DNA of 64,000 nucleotides from Leeuwenhoekiella polynyae (GCF_042683665.1 NZ_JBHUOO010000018.1); one strand, 5' to 3'; positions 8,097-18,391 are shown, counted from the first letter of the stretch. Translations and numbers: made by a program. The notes: a model not told the origin generated them from the letters alone.

Positions 8097-10943
8097 CTAT
8101 TCCCTAAAATCAAACCACAAGTTCATCGAGATTCCTTCATCACCGCTTTTGATTCTAATATTTGAAGGCTGACTGCTGGGCCCTTGTTGTTCCAAAGGTT
8201 TAAAAGCACGCTGCCCTGGAATTTCATACATAAACGAGATGTTTCCATTCGGAAAATCGGGCTGAAAATGACTGCCTCTAAATCCGTTTTTGGCTTCATC
8301 GGGTGTAAACAGGCGCAGGAATAACTTATCGCTTTCACTAAACACCTTAAAACTATTGGTACCGGCTTGTAGATTGCCCGCTAAGAAATTGGCGTAATAG
8401 CCTTTAAACTCTGGATAAACCAGATTCTCAAAACGCTCACCGGTTATGGTTGTGTTGTATTCTTTTTCCCAAATTCCGTACTCAATTCCTTGCAGGCGAT
8501 TGCGCCAGGTGTGATACGGTCCGCGGCCAAAGAGTGTAATCCCCTCAACACCTTCTTCCGGGAAATCAAACGTGATCCCAAACTTATCGATATCTCCCTC
8601 ATAAAAAGCGCCGTCAAAACCGCTGCTTCTTCCTGCGTTTTTTAATGCGATGAGTTCCATATGTACACGACCATCCGCATACATCGTCCATGTGATGTGA
8701 TCGATTCCCCCGTTGTAATCAATACGGCAAACAGCTTGTTGACCCTCTTGTGAAAGGGTGACCTTATCAACTTCAGCTTTCATCCCAATAGGTTGCGGAC
8801 CGTTTACAAAAGGGATGGAACGCTTTCCATCTTTAATATCGGTGATATAACCAGTTTGGGCATCCAGCTGTAAACTTAATGCTCCTGCACGAAGTGTGAC
8901 AACGCTACCTTGCCTGCTGCCGGTAGCAGCTCGAGTGCTTTCACCAGCATATACAAATTTTTCAGCATAATAATCAGCTTTATGAATGGGCCAGGTCCAG
9001 GTATAAATCTCGCGACCGTGGGGATCTGTCGCCGTGATCTCCAGCCAATCTCCGTAAAAAAAGTCGGGTGAAACAGGGATCTGTAGTTTTCGGGTTTCTC
9101 CAGGCAAAGCATCGGGCACTTCAATACTACCCGAATCGACGATATGGGTTTCCGTTCCCGGCTGATAGAGGGCTTTGGCATCAGCCTGTATCACGCGATA
9201 GTTCATCCTTACCGTATTCAGGTTACTAAACAGATAGTCATTGGTTACCAAAAAGCTTCCGTCAAAGGTTTCGCTTATGGCTTTGGGCTTAAATTGTACG
9301 GGAGCCCAAACTTCTTTTACGGTATAAAAACTACCCTCTTTCTCACGATGTGGACCTAAAACGCCATCTGCCGCCAAACTGCCTTTGGAATCAAATTTCT
9401 CATCGCCTGTCCAATCTGAACGTAAAACAGCTTCATCTACAAAGGCCCATATAAATCCACCGGCAAACAACGGACTCTCGCTGTAGTGTTCCCAAAAATC
9501 TTTGAGTCCGGCTCCTATCCCGTTATCATAAGTTCCGTGCATAAACTCGGTGGGAAAAAACACATTTTCGCCATTCCCAAAGCGATGTACGCCGGTTAAA
9601 TACGTAGGGTAGTGATGCGTATCCCAGCCGTTAAAGTCAGACCACGGGTGGATCACGATGCGGTTTTGAGGATCGTGCTTGGCAAACTCGTCGTCCAGTT
9701 CATAATTCCAGCCGCCTTCATTCCCCTGATCCCAGATAATTACGGAAGGATGGTTGACATCTCGGTCTACCATCTCTTTGATGAGTTTTTTCCCGGTCTC
9801 GGTATTATACGGATTTTGCCAGCCTGCGAGTTCGTCTAAAACAAATAGTCCGAGTGAATCTGCCACTTCCAGAAAGTGATCATCCGGCGGATAGTGAAAC
9901 CGCACCGCATTCATATTCATATCTTTGATCAGGTTCACATCCATCACGCTGATGCGCTTGCTGGTGCTGCGGCCTCCTTCCGGCCAAAAGCTGTGCCGGT
10001 TGATGCCTTTCATTTTGATCTTGGTTCCGTTTACGTAAATGCCGTCCCGCTTTCTAAAATCAAGAGTTCTAAAACCTATGCGCTCGGTAATCTCGTGAAT
10101 GGTTTTTCCGTTTTGTTGCAATTGCAGGGTCAAGATGTACAGATTCGGATTTTCAGGATCCCAGGTTTTGACCTCATCCCATTTAAATTGAATTTCTTCC
10201 TCCGCTTTTCCACGCAACTCAAGGCTCTGCGCTTCAAAAGTTTCACCCTCCCCTGAAAGGGGTTTAATACTTGCCCGAACAGTCAAATTTCTTGAAGGGT
10301 TAGCGATATTTAAGTGAGCCTTTAGGCTCCCGTCCATTTGGGGGTCTACAGCGACGTGATTGATATGCGTTTTCGGCTTGATCTCCAACCAAACCGGACG
10401 GTAAATTCCGCCAAAGAGCCACCAGTCTGCCTTCCGCTCTGCGTTATTTACACTCCCTATTTCAGAGTGCTTCCACACGTGCACTTCAAGAAGATTTTCT
10501 GCTCCAAATTTTACAAAATCGGTAATATCGTATTCAAATTCGTAAAAACCACCGTGATGTTTCGGGCCAACCACTTTTCCATTTACGGAAACTTCGGTAT
10601 CGGTCATCACGCCACCAAAATGTATCGTAACAACTTCCCCCTTTGCAGATGCCGGCACTTCAAAATTGAGCTTATAAAAACCCTCTTCTTTGCTGGGCTC
10701 TTCTTGCTCCAGTTCTTTATACCAGCGGCCGTAAGTATACTCACCAAAACCCTGCAGCTCCCATTGTGAGGGCACCTCTATGGTAGACCAGCTCCCACTG
10801 TTATTCCCTCCCGAAACTTTAAAATCCCAGGTTTTGGGATGTTCAAAATCAGTTCCCGAAAGCCAGATTTTATCAGTTTGCTGAGCGATACAGCTTATAA
10901 AGCTGAAACAGTAAAGACTAAATACAAGAAGATTTTTTTTCAT
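8097..10943 (-). CDS. Glycoside hydrolase family 2, beta-galactosidase-like
   Basis: This 948-residue exported GH2 enzyme has a signal peptide (about 1-20, ISCIAQ), an N-terminal jelly roll, an Ig-like domain, a TIM barrel (about 300-590) and C-terminal beta domains like the long LacZ-type enzymes. The acid/base is E409 in DQGNEGG and the nucleophile E466 in FPTEFMHG. NAVRFHYPPDDHFLEVADSLG is the usual barrel motif. The likely task is removing beta-linked galactose (or a uronic acid) from side chains. It is 9 bp downstream of the single-domain CE12 gene, so the two are co-transcribed. The family is certain and the linkage inferred. Confidence 0.92.
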   Translation of the reverse strand: MKKNLLVFSLYCFSFISCIAQQTDKIWLSGTDFEHPKTWDFKVSGGNNSGSWSTIEVPSQWELQGFGEYTYGRWYKELEQEEPSKEEGFYKLNFEVPASAKGEVVTIHFGGVMTDTEVSVNGKVVGPKHHGGFYEFEYDITDFVKFGAENLLEVHVWKHSEIGSVNNAERKADWWLFGGIYRPVWLEIKPKTHINHVAVDPQMDGSLKAHLNIANPSRNLTVRASIKPLSGEGETFEAQSLELRGKAEEEIQFKWDEVKTWDPENPNLYILTLQLQQNGKTIHEITERIGFRTLDFRKRDGIYVNGTKIKMKGINRHSFWPEGGRSTSKRISVMDVNLIKDMNMNAVRFHYPPDDHFLEVADSLGLFVLDELAGWQNPYNTETGKKLIKEMVDRDVNHPSVIIWDQGNEGGWNYELDDEFAKHDPQNRIVIHPWSDFNGWDTHHYPTYLTGVHRFGNGENVFFPTEFMHGTYDNGIGAGLKDFWEHYSESPLFAGGFIWAFVDEAVLRSDWTGDEKFDSKGSLAADGVLGPHREKEGSFYTVKEVWAPVQFKPKAISETFDGSFLVTNDYLFSNLNTVRMNYRVIQADAKALYQPGTETHIVDSGSIEVPDALPGETRKLQIPVSPDFFYGDWLEITATDPHGREIYTWTWPIHKADYYAEKFVYAGESTRAATGSRQGSVVTLRAGALSLQLDAQTGYITDIKDGKRSIPFVNGPQPIGMKAEVDKVTLSQEGQQAVCRIDYNGGIDHITWTMYADGRVHMELIALKNAGRSSGFDGAFYEGDIDKFGITFDFPEEGVEGITLFGRGPYHTWRNRLQGIEYGIWEKEYNTTITGERFENLVYPEFKGYYANFLAGNLQAGTNSFKVFSESDKLFLRLFTPDEAKNGFRGSHFQPDFPNGNISFMYEIPGQRAFKPLEQQGPSSQPSNIRIKSGDEGISMNLWFDFRE

Positions 10944-10952
10944 AAGTGTTGT

Positions 10953-12248
10953 TTAATTACCGTCTGGTTTTTCAATTTGAAAACGACTGCTAAACGGTAT
11001 CGTATAGCTGCCTGCAGAATTAGGTTGAGAAGGGTTGTAGTTAGGGGTTTCAGAAGCAATATAATTTTTCAATTCAGAGTCCGAATTTCTAATAGCATTT
11101 GCCACAGCAAGCGCGATCTCGTTTGCTCCAAAATTGCTAAAATGCGTGTTATCTTCCAGATCCTGTATTTGCCCCGGAAATATATTTGCTGCGTACTGCA
11201 CAAAGGCTTTTCTGGAAAGTTGCGGCCCCCAGGCTTCATACATCTGGGTGCTTATCTGAGTTAAGTCTATCAAAGTTACATCTTCATTCTCTGCTACTTT
11301 ACGCATCGCATCGGGAAAATCGCCATGCGTTGGTTTTAAGTTTTTACCGTCAAAAGCCCTGCGTTGTGTAGGAGAGATGAGTATGGGAGTAGCTTCTTTC
11401 TCTTTGATACGCTTAATAAAATCGGTCATGATTTCAGTGTATAACCCCCAGGCACCATTGCCTTCGCCTTTGATCTTTTCGTCATTATGACCAAATTCAA
11501 TGATCACAAAATCTCCCGGTTTAAGCCCACTCAAGACCTTGTCAATTCTGCTTCCTCTAAAGGATGCCAGAGATGCTCCCGAAGAAGCCTGATTAGAGAC
11601 TGCAATGTTATCATCTAAATATGCGGTTATGAATTGCCCCCAAGAAGCCCAGGGCTCCACATCCTGATTGGTAACGGTAGAATCCCCTGCTAAAAACAAG
11701 GTTTTCATACCATTAACTTGTTCTATTTTCAAAGATTCAAGGATACTGTTTCCTAAAAACTCAAGAGTGAGCTTGTGATCCCAGTCTAATTTACCCAACT
11801 CGCGATCTTTAAGAGCAACATCGTATCCCGGAGCTATTTTAGAGTTGAAAACATTCACCACAAAACTGGTCGTAATACGCTTATGGGAATCTATTTTTAA
11901 TCGCGGAATAAACAGGCGCTTCGATTCAGCTTTTACCGTCGTTTCAGTGTTCTTTCCTGAAAGGATAAGGGTTACTTTATAGGTTCCTTCCGGCAGGTTT
12001 ACAGAAAAATAAATAGGCCCGGAAGCTAGTAAACCTTGCTTCACAAATGAAGTTTTATAAGCGGTCCCAAAATCAAAACCATACCCAATTGCGGCGTTAT
12101 ACGGTAACGTGCTTGTCAGGTGTATCCCAGCTTCTGAAGTTTTGTGCGAACTAAAATTAAATGCGTAATCGGTTGTATTTTGGGAAAAACAGGTCCCAAA
12201 CATTAAGAATATAAACCAGCAAATAATACGCATTCGTTGAAATTTCAA
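10953..12248 (-). CDS. CE12-type acetylesterase with N-terminal beta-sandwich domain
   Basis: This 431-residue exported SGNH hydrolase has a signal peptide (a start at M6 would shorten it), then an N-terminal domain (about 27-178: YAFNFSS, GIHLTSTLPYN, YGFDFGT) as found ahead of YesT-like rhamnogalacturonan acetylesterases and probably carbohydrate-binding. The CE12 catalytic domain has S190 in GDSTV, N255 in EFGHND, and D366/H369 in EDNTHFSNFG. It is the first gene of the minus-strand operon with GH2 and tandem CE12, led by one of the shared GYRCAGGAYR promoters. It gives the locus a third CE12 domain. Confidence 0.88.
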   Translation of the reverse strand: MKFQRMRIICWFIFLMFGTCFSQNTTDYAFNFSSHKTSEAGIHLTSTLPYNAAIGYGFDFGTAYKTSFVKQGLLASGPIYFSVNLPEGTYKVTLILSGKNTETTVKAESKRLFIPRLKIDSHKRITTSFVVNVFNSKIAPGYDVALKDRELGKLDWDHKLTLEFLGNSILESLKIEQVNGMKTLFLAGDSTVTNQDVEPWASWGQFITAYLDDNIAVSNQASSGASLASFRGSRIDKVLSGLKPGDFVIIEFGHNDEKIKGEGNGAWGLYTEIMTDFIKRIKEKEATPILISPTQRRAFDGKNLKPTHGDFPDAMRKVAENEDVTLIDLTQISTQMYEAWGPQLSRKAFVQYAANIFPGQIQDLEDNTHFSNFGANEIALAVANAIRNSDSELKNYIASETPNYNPSQPNSAGSYTIPFSSRFQIEKPDGN

Positions 12249-12257
12249 GATTTGCTT

Positions 12258-12295
12258 TAAAAATACAATATGGTATAGAAAGTACTATCCTGCAC
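12258..12295 (-). promoter_or_regulatory. Shared-type promoter A (CE12/GH2 operon)
   Basis: On the minus strand, GTGCAGGATA (12286-12295) is followed after exactly 20 bp by TATTTTTA (12258-12265), a TAnnTTTR -7 box. The start codon at 12248 is close, which implies a very short leader or a second promoter. Confidence 0.6.
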
Positions 12296-12332
12296 TATGA
12301 TGATATACCTATTTATAAAGCTTTCTAAGACT

Positions 12333-13379
12333 CTAGACTGAATTGCGTTCTATGTACTTAAAGACGTTTTTCACTTGCTCCTTCTTATTTTTTAAAACCA
12401 TATAGGCAGCGGTCTCGCCCATAGCCTTAAAGTCAGTACTGATCACTGTTATTCCCAGCAATTCTTTTAAGGGAGTTTCATTATAAGAAATCACCCCGAT
12501 ATCTTCACCCATCACGAGATTACGACTGCGTATCTGACGAACGAGGTTAACAAGGTCCATTTCTTCAATAGTGATATAGACATCTTTACCTTCAAACTCC
12601 ATATCATCATAAATCTCATTGAGCACTTCGTACTCAAAATCATAGTTCATACAAAATTGCCTAAACCCGTGTAATATTCGTCGCGGATAGGGATGGATCA
12701 ATTTTTCCGGATAAACCAGAATCAGGCGGTCGTACTTCTTGAGTTTTGCTATTCCTTCTATAAGGGCATTGTAGATATCTTCTTTAAAATCCTGATAGAT
12801 TGACCCGTAATTCCCTTTGATCTCTGGTTTGGTATTGTCTACCATCAACAATTGGTCTTTCGGTATCAGCTCAATGGCTTTTAAAACCTCAGGAGTAAAA
12901 CTCACATGGTTGAGGCTATTATCTTTAAAATGCGGCATGATCACGTAATAGTTATAAGCGCCGATATTCTTCTCGATAGCGTTGACAAACAAAGACTCTT
13001 CGCAATGATAAATAGATAGATTTACGTGAGCATTTACACCCAGGGTATTTACAAAATGATTGTAAATGATCATTTTATAAGAACTGGGTTTATTAATCAG
13101 AAAAAAAACATTGATCTTAGATATCAATTCAGTTTTTGCCGTATAATACCCCTTCCCTTTTACCGAGATGATCACCTTGCGTTCTTTAAGAATTTTATAG
13201 GCTTTTTCTACAGTATCTCTGCTTAAATAAGCGGCTTCACTCAGCTCATTTATAGAAGGGATTTTTGCCCCTACTTTTAATTTTCCCTTGGCAACATCAT
13301 CTATAATAGAATCAACAATTTGCTTGTATTTAGGTATTCTGGATTCTTCATTGATTTTAATTTCAACATTCTGAGACAT
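12333..13379 (-). CDS. GntR-family regulator with LacI-like sensor domain, likely rhamnose regulator
   Basis: This 348-residue cytoplasmic transcription factor has an N-terminal GntR winged helix-turn-helix (about 15-80: IPKYKQIVDSIIDDVAKGKLKVG, LSEAAYLSRDTVEKAYKIL). The rest (about 90-345) resembles a periplasmic-binding-protein/LacI-type ligand domain (GVISYNETPLKELLGITVISTDFKAMGETAA) instead of the usual FCD or UTRA domains. It is divergent from the rhamnose operon, and shared-type promoters lie on both sides of it (12258-12295 and 13460-13497), so it is the nearest candidate for the factor reading GYRCAGGAYR. The inducer is presumably rhamnose, rhamnulose or a phosphate ester (inference). 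Confidence 0.85.
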   Translation of the reverse strand: MSQNVEIKINEESRIPKYKQIVDSIIDDVAKGKLKVGAKIPSINELSEAAYLSRDTVEKAYKILKERKVIISVKGKGYYTAKTELISKINVFFLINKPSSYKMIIYNHFVNTLGVNAHVNLSIYHCEESLFVNAIEKNIGAYNYYVIMPHFKDNSLNHVSFTPEVLKAIELIPKDQLLMVDNTKPEIKGNYGSIYQDFKEDIYNALIEGIAKLKKYDRLILVYPEKLIHPYPRRILHGFRQFCMNYDFEYEVLNEIYDDMEFEGKDVYITIEEMDLVNLVRQIRSRNLVMGEDIGVISYNETPLKELLGITVISTDFKAMGETAAYMVLKNKKEQVKNVFKYIERNSV

Positions 13380-13459
13380 ATTAGAGAAGCATGTATTTGT
13401 TTGTGTTTGGTAAATCTAATCAAAAGAAAAACGTATTAAAACAAATATGTTGCAGTACA

Positions 13460-13497
13460 GCACAGGATGGCTTCCTTCTCGTTAACATATAATTTTG
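13460..13497 (+). promoter_or_regulatory. Shared-type promoter B (rhamnose operon)
   Basis: GCACAGGATG (13460-13469), 20 bp, then TAATTTTG (13490-13497), an exact TAnnTTTG -7 box. Transcription would begin near 13503, downstream of the ATG at 13467, which supports the start codon at 13530. Confidence 0.65.
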
Positions 13498-13529
13498 AGA
13501 ACAGATGCTTTAACCTTTACAAACTAAAA

Positions 13530-15626
13530 ATGGAAAAAACTTTTAGCCACGTAGATTATCTTTGGGATGAACAAAAAGCTGCAGAATTAGGTGACGATCA
13601 GGTTGCTCTTTTTCTCTATCGTTCAAATATCCTTGGCGCAGATTTAAGAATTACAAATTATGGCGGCGGAAATACCAGCTGCAAAACCATAGAGAAAGAT
13701 CCACTTACCAATGAAGATGTTGAAGTGATGTGGGTAAAAGGTTCTGGGGGAGATATAGGTACACTAACCAGACAAGGCATTGCAGGTTTATATACAGAGC
13801 GTCTGAGAAACCTTAAAAATGTGTATGGTGGGCTGGAAGATGAAGATCGTATGGTAGGACTTTTTAACCACTGTATTTACGATCTGGATTCTAAAGCACC
13901 ATCTATAGATACCCCACTCCACGGATTACTTCCTTTTAAACATATAGATCACCTGCATCCTGATGCTTTGATCGCAATTGCAGCTGCAGCAGACAGTGAG
14001 CAAGTGACTAAAGAAATTTGGGGAGATACTATGGGTTGGGTACCTTGGCAACGTCCTGGTTTTGACTTAGGTCTTCAACTGGAAAAATGCCTGAATGAAA
14101 ATCCGGGAATTCGCGGAATTGTTTTAGGGAGTCACGGTTTGTTTACTTGGGGAGATACCTCTTACGAATGCTACATCAACAGTCTTGAAGTTATCGAAAA
14201 AGCTTCTTCTTATATCGAGGAAAAGGTAAAAGAAAAAGGCAGTGTTTTTGGCGGCGAAAAAGTGGTGAGTTTACCTATAGGAAAACGCAAAGACCAGGCA
14301 GCCAAGCTAATGCCTCTTTTAAGAGGTTTAGCCTCTTCTGAAAATAGAATGATTGGTCATTTTACAGATACTGAAACGGTGATGCAGTTCATCAACAGCA
14401 ATGATCTGGAACGCCTTGCTCCTATGGGAACTTCATGTCCTGATCATTTTTTACGAACTAAAATTCAGCCGTTAATTCTCAATCTGCATAAAGATGATGA
14501 CCTGGACGATACGGAAGCCGTTTTGGAACAATTGAAACCTTCTTTTGAAAAGTACCGTCAGGAATATAAAGACTATTACGAAAATTGCAAGCACGACAAC
14601 AGCCCGGCGATGCGTGACCCTAATCCGGTGATCATAATATATCCGGGGGTGGGTATGTTCAGCTTTGCTAAAAACAAGCAGACTACACGAGTAGCAAGCG
14701 AATTCTATATCAATGCGATCAATGTGATGCGTGGTGCAGAAGCTATTACGAGCTATACGTCTCTTCCGCGTCAGGAAGCCTTTGATATTGAATACTGGCT
14801 TCTGGAAGAAGCAAAACTGCAACGCATGCCAAAAGAACAACCGCTTTCCCGTAAAGTAGCAATTGTAACCGGTGCTGCCGGTGGTATTGGTAAAGCGATT
14901 GCAAATAAACTGGTCGCAGAAGGTGCCAATGTGGTACTTACTGATATGAGCAAAGAAGCTTTACAAGAGGCAGTTGCTACTTACAAGAAAGATCAGGTTG
15001 CCGGTGCTGTCTGTGACGTGACGAACCAGAATGCAATTGAAAATGCCTATAAAGAAGCGTGTCTTGCTTTCGGTGGTGTAGATATCGTGATTCACTCTGC
15101 AGGGCTTGCAATCTCTAAACCTCTAGAAGATACTACTCAAAAAGATTGGGATCTACTTCAGGATGTCTTGGTAAAAGGACAGTTCCTCATGGCCCAGGAA
15201 GGTGTTGCCATAATGCGCAAACAAGGTCTGGGTGGTGATATTGTAAATATTGCCAGTAAAAACGGACTCGTTTCAGGACCTAACAATGTAGGGTACGGTA
15301 CGGCTAAAGCTGCACAGCAACACATGACACGTTTGCTAGCTGCTGAATTGGGACCCGATAAAATACGGGTGAACACCGTGAATCCGGATGGGGTTATCGT
15401 AGGTAGCAAAATCTGGGAAGGTGCCTGGGCAGAAGGCCGCGCCAAGGCCTATGGTATTGAAGTTAAAGACTTACCTGCTCATTATGCAAAACGCAATTTA
15501 CTGAACGAGATCATCCTGCCAGATGATATTGCAGAAGGTGTTTTTGCCTGTGTGGGAGTACTTCTTAAAAGTACGGGCAATACCATCAATGTAGACGGGG
15601 GTATGGCCAATGCTTTTGTACGCTAA
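13530..15626 (+). CDS. rhaD: Bifunctional rhamnulose-1-phosphate aldolase / lactaldehyde dehydrogenase
   Basis: This 698-residue cytoplasmic fusion has a class II aldolase/adducin domain (about 1-420: RITNYGGGNTSCK, HIDHLHPDALIAIAAA, GSHGLFTWG). It cleaves L-rhamnulose-1-phosphate to DHAP and L-lactaldehyde. A short-chain dehydrogenase follows (about 440-698) with TGAAGGIG at 447-454 and Y589/K593 in YGTAK, and it oxidises lactaldehyde to lactate. The reading frame extends upstream to an ATG at 13467, but homology begins at MEKTFSHVDYLWD and the promoter -7 box lies at 13490, so 13530 is chosen. It is first in the operon with isomerase, kinase, lactate dehydrogenase and permease. The two halves are separate proteins in enterobacteria; the fusion is known in Bacteroidota and Bacillus relatives. 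Confidence 0.94.
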   Translation: MEKTFSHVDYLWDEQKAAELGDDQVALFLYRSNILGADLRITNYGGGNTSCKTIEKDPLTNEDVEVMWVKGSGGDIGTLTRQGIAGLYTERLRNLKNVYGGLEDEDRMVGLFNHCIYDLDSKAPSIDTPLHGLLPFKHIDHLHPDALIAIAAAADSEQVTKEIWGDTMGWVPWQRPGFDLGLQLEKCLNENPGIRGIVLGSHGLFTWGDTSYECYINSLEVIEKASSYIEEKVKEKGSVFGGEKVVSLPIGKRKDQAAKLMPLLRGLASSENRMIGHFTDTETVMQFINSNDLERLAPMGTSCPDHFLRTKIQPLILNLHKDDDLDDTEAVLEQLKPSFEKYRQEYKDYYENCKHDNSPAMRDPNPVIIIYPGVGMFSFAKNKQTTRVASEFYINAINVMRGAEAITSYTSLPRQEAFDIEYWLLEEAKLQRMPKEQPLSRKVAIVTGAAGGIGKAIANKLVAEGANVVLTDMSKEALQEAVATYKKDQVAGAVCDVTNQNAIENAYKEACLAFGGVDIVIHSAGLAISKPLEDTTQKDWDLLQDVLVKGQFLMAQEGVAIMRKQGLGGDIVNIASKNGLVSGPNNVGYGTAKAAQQHMTRLLAAELGPDKIRVNTVNPDGVIVGSKIWEGAWAEGRAKAYGIEVKDLPAHYAKRNLLNEIILPDDIAEGVFACVGVLLKSTGNTINVDGGMANAFVR

Positions 15627-15718
15627 TTTTAATTGAATGGTTTAAGATTAACAGAAACTCCGGTATCTTTGAAGATTCCGGAAGTTTCTGCTAATTTTCA
15701 GCATTCTAAAATCCGGTT

Positions 15719-16999
15719 ATGAAAATTCAAAAACAACAACTCGAAGACCTGAATAAATCAGGAATTTCAGATCATAAAACCAAATTTAATTTTCTCACTC
15801 AATCGTTGTCAAAAGACGGTACAGATGTAGAAAACATCATCAATAAACTAGCCGAATTTCAAGTAGCCATACCCAGCTGGGCGTTGGGTGCCGGAGGAAC
15901 ACGCTTCGGAAGATTCTCTTACGGGGGGGAACCGGCTTCTTTAGAGCAAAAGATTGAAGATATTGGCTTGATTCACAGCCTTACTCAGACCGCCGGGGCT
16001 GTTTCCCTTCACATTCCGTGGGATGTACCTAATGACTACCAGGCGATCAAAGAGCTTGCTGCGCTTAACAAGATCAAGTTTGATGCGGTGAATAGCAACA
16101 CCTTTCAGGATCAAAAAGATCAAAAGGAAACCTATAAATACGGTTCGCTGAGTAATACAAGTGTAGCGGTACGGGAGCAAGCGATTGCACACAATAAAGA
16201 GGTGATTGAAATTGGTAACAAACTGGGCTCTAAAAGTCTTACCGTTTGGTTAGCAGACGGAGCTTCATTCCCGGGGCAGAACAATTTTCAAACAGCTTTA
16301 ACCCATACCCAAAACAGCCTGATAGACATTTATGAAGATATGCCTGCAGACTGGAAAATGTTCATCGAGTATAAACCGTATGAGCCTTATTTCTACAGTA
16401 CAGTTATTCAGGATTGGGGTACTTCATTAATGTTAGCAAACGGTTGCGGTGAACGCGCCTATACCTTAGTTGATTTGGGGCACCACTTACCGAATACCAA
16501 TATTGAACAGATCGTTTCAATTTTAATGCTGAAAGGTAAACTGGGAGGCTTCCATTTTAACGACAGTAAATACGGGGATGATGACATCACCGTAGGGAGC
16601 ATCAAGCCTTATGCCTTGTTTCTTATTTTTAACGAACTCGTGTACGGCATGCAAAACAACCCACAAAATCCGGAATTGGGTTGGATGATCGATGCGAGCC
16701 ACAACCTTAAAGATCCGTTAGAGGATTTAATTCAGTCCTTAGAGGCGATCCAGGAAGCCTATGCCAAGGCCTTATTGATCGATCAGAATGCTTTACGAGC
16801 TGCACAGGAAGCACATGATGTAACACGTTGCCAGGAGATTTTGCAGGAAGCCTATCGTACCGATGTTAGACCGCTGGTCCGGGAAGCCCGTTTAAAAACC
16901 GGCGGGGTGATCAACCCTATTGCTGCCTACCGAAAACTGGAAGTACGCGAGCAACTGATCAAAGAGCGGGGTAAGAACACCATCGCTACAGGACTTTAA
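15719..16999 (+). CDS. rhaI: L-rhamnose isomerase (RhaI type)
   Basis: This 426-residue cytoplasmic TIM-barrel metalloenzyme converts L-rhamnose to L-rhamnulose. It is of the Pseudomonas stutzeri RhaI type, not the E. coli RhaA type. Expected metal and substrate ligands are visible: E217 in FIEYKPYEP, D252 and H255 in LVDLGHH, and H279 and D282 in GGFHFNDSKYGDDD. It begins 92 bp after the aldolase/dehydrogenase gene and ends 15 bp before the kinase gene. Confidence 0.93.
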   Translation: MKIQKQQLEDLNKSGISDHKTKFNFLTQSLSKDGTDVENIINKLAEFQVAIPSWALGAGGTRFGRFSYGGEPASLEQKIEDIGLIHSLTQTAGAVSLHIPWDVPNDYQAIKELAALNKIKFDAVNSNTFQDQKDQKETYKYGSLSNTSVAVREQAIAHNKEVIEIGNKLGSKSLTVWLADGASFPGQNNFQTALTHTQNSLIDIYEDMPADWKMFIEYKPYEPYFYSTVIQDWGTSLMLANGCGERAYTLVDLGHHLPNTNIEQIVSILMLKGKLGGFHFNDSKYGDDDITVGSIKPYALFLIFNELVYGMQNNPQNPELGWMIDASHNLKDPLEDLIQSLEAIQEAYAKALLIDQNALRAAQEAHDVTRCQEILQEAYRTDVRPLVREARLKTGGVINPIAAYRKLEVREQLIKERGKNTIATGL

Positions 17000-17014
17000 T
17001 TCCGAAAGAAGCAG

Positions 17015-18391
17015 TTGATGAAACAAACAGTAACGGCTATTTTTGATATCGGTAAAACCAACAAGAAATTCTTCCTTTTTGACGAAGATTTTCAGGAGGT
17101 GTATCGCGAATATGTGCAGTTTGACGAGATCGAAGATGAAGACGGACATCCCACCGAAGACCTTTCCGCGTTGCGCAACTGGCTTAAAACGGTTTTTGAC
17201 CGCATCCTGAAGACCGAGAAATACAATATTAAGGCCATCAACTTTTCGTCTTACGGCGCCAGTCTGGTGCATCTGGATGAAAACCGCGAGGTGATTTTCC
17301 CGATGTACAATTATACCAAAAGCATTCCGCAGGAAATCATAGATAGCTTTTATGAAAAATATGGCCCGGAAGCTGATTTTCATCAACAAACGGGTTCTTC
17401 AAGCTCCGGAATGCTCAATGCCGGGATGCAATTGTATTGGCTCAAAAACACCAAACCGGAAGTTTTTAAAAAGATCAGATATTCGTTGCACCTGCCGCAG
17501 TATTTGAGTTTTGTATTTACGGGAATTCCGCTAAGCGAATACACCAGCATAGGTTGCCATACCGCCCTTTGGGATTTTCAGGAAAGGGATTATCACGATT
17601 GGGTCTATGCCGAAAAACTGGATCAAATCCTGCCGCCCATCGTTTCTACCGAAACGAGCGTCAATATGAATTACAACGGCAAGCGTATTAAAATTGGCGT
17701 GGGTATTCACGACAGCAGTGCTGCCCTCCTGCCCTACGTGCGCAGCCTGAGCAAACCGTTTATTCTGATCTCGACAGGTACCTGGAGTATTTCGCTCAAC
17801 CCGTTTACCGATCGTTTATTGACCCAACAGGATGTTAAAGATGATTGCATCAACTACATGCGCATCAACGGCAAACCAGTAAAATCGGCGCGGCTGTTTC
17901 TGGGAAATGAATACAGCATTCAGGTTAAAAAGCTGGCGAAACACTATGGTGTTGAAGCTGATTACCACAAAACCGTAAAATTTGATCCGGAGATACACTA
18001 CGAGATTCACAAAGACTTTGAGCCGCTTTTTCACTGGGAATCGATTGATGTTCCCAATATGCCACACAAAACTACATTAAGATATACTACTTTTGAACAC
18101 GCGTATCATCACTTGATGGTAGAGCTGGTATTGCTTCAGGTCGCGAGTATCAAAAGTGCCAAAGGCAGCATGGCTATTGAAAAGCTTTTTGTAGACGGCG
18201 GTTTTAGCGATAACGAAGTATACATCCAACTGCTTTCACATCATTTTAGAGCGATGGAATTGCGCACCACAGATTCCTCGCTGGGGTCTGCCCTGGGCGC
18301 CGCGATTTGCATCTCTGATACGCAACTGAATTCTAAATTTTTGAAGAAAAACTATTCGATGAAAAAGCATATTCCCTTCATCGCAAAATGA
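17015..18391 (+). CDS. rhaB: L-rhamnulokinase (FGGY family)
   Basis: This 458-residue FGGY-type sugar kinase has an N-terminal phosphate-binding motif FDIGKTNKKFFLFDE (about 9-23), a second ATPase-fold motif around FILISTGTWSISLNP (about 249-263), and a C-terminal adenosine motif, KLFVDGGFSDNEVY. FGGY kinases act on many sugars. Rhamnulose is inferred from its place between the rhamnose isomerase and, further upstream, the rhamnulose-phosphate aldolase. Its stop codon overlaps the next start (ATGA), indicating translational coupling. Confidence 0.9.
   Translation: MMKQTVTAIFDIGKTNKKFFLFDEDFQEVYREYVQFDEIEDEDGHPTEDLSALRNWLKTVFDRILKTEKYNIKAINFSSYGASLVHLDENREVIFPMYNYTKSIPQEIIDSFYEKYGPEADFHQQTGSSSSGMLNAGMQLYWLKNTKPEVFKKIRYSLHLPQYLSFVFTGIPLSEYTSIGCHTALWDFQERDYHDWVYAEKLDQILPPIVSTETSVNMNYNGKRIKIGVGIHDSSAALLPYVRSLSKPFILISTGTWSISLNPFTDRLLTQQDVKDDCINYMRINGKPVKSARLFLGNEYSIQVKKLAKHYGVEADYHKTVKFDPEIHYEIHKDFEPLFHWESIDVPNMPHKTTLRYTTFEHAYHHLMVELVLLQVASIKSAKGSMAIEKLFVDGGFSDNEVYIQLLSHHFRAMELRTTDSSLGSALGAAICISDTQLNSKFLKKNYSMKKHIPFIAK

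Noticed and set aside
13467..13529. Upstream ATG that would lengthen the aldolase/dehydrogenase by 21 residues
   Set aside because: It lies upstream of the predicted -7 box at 13490-13497, and the extra residues do not look like the family N-terminus.
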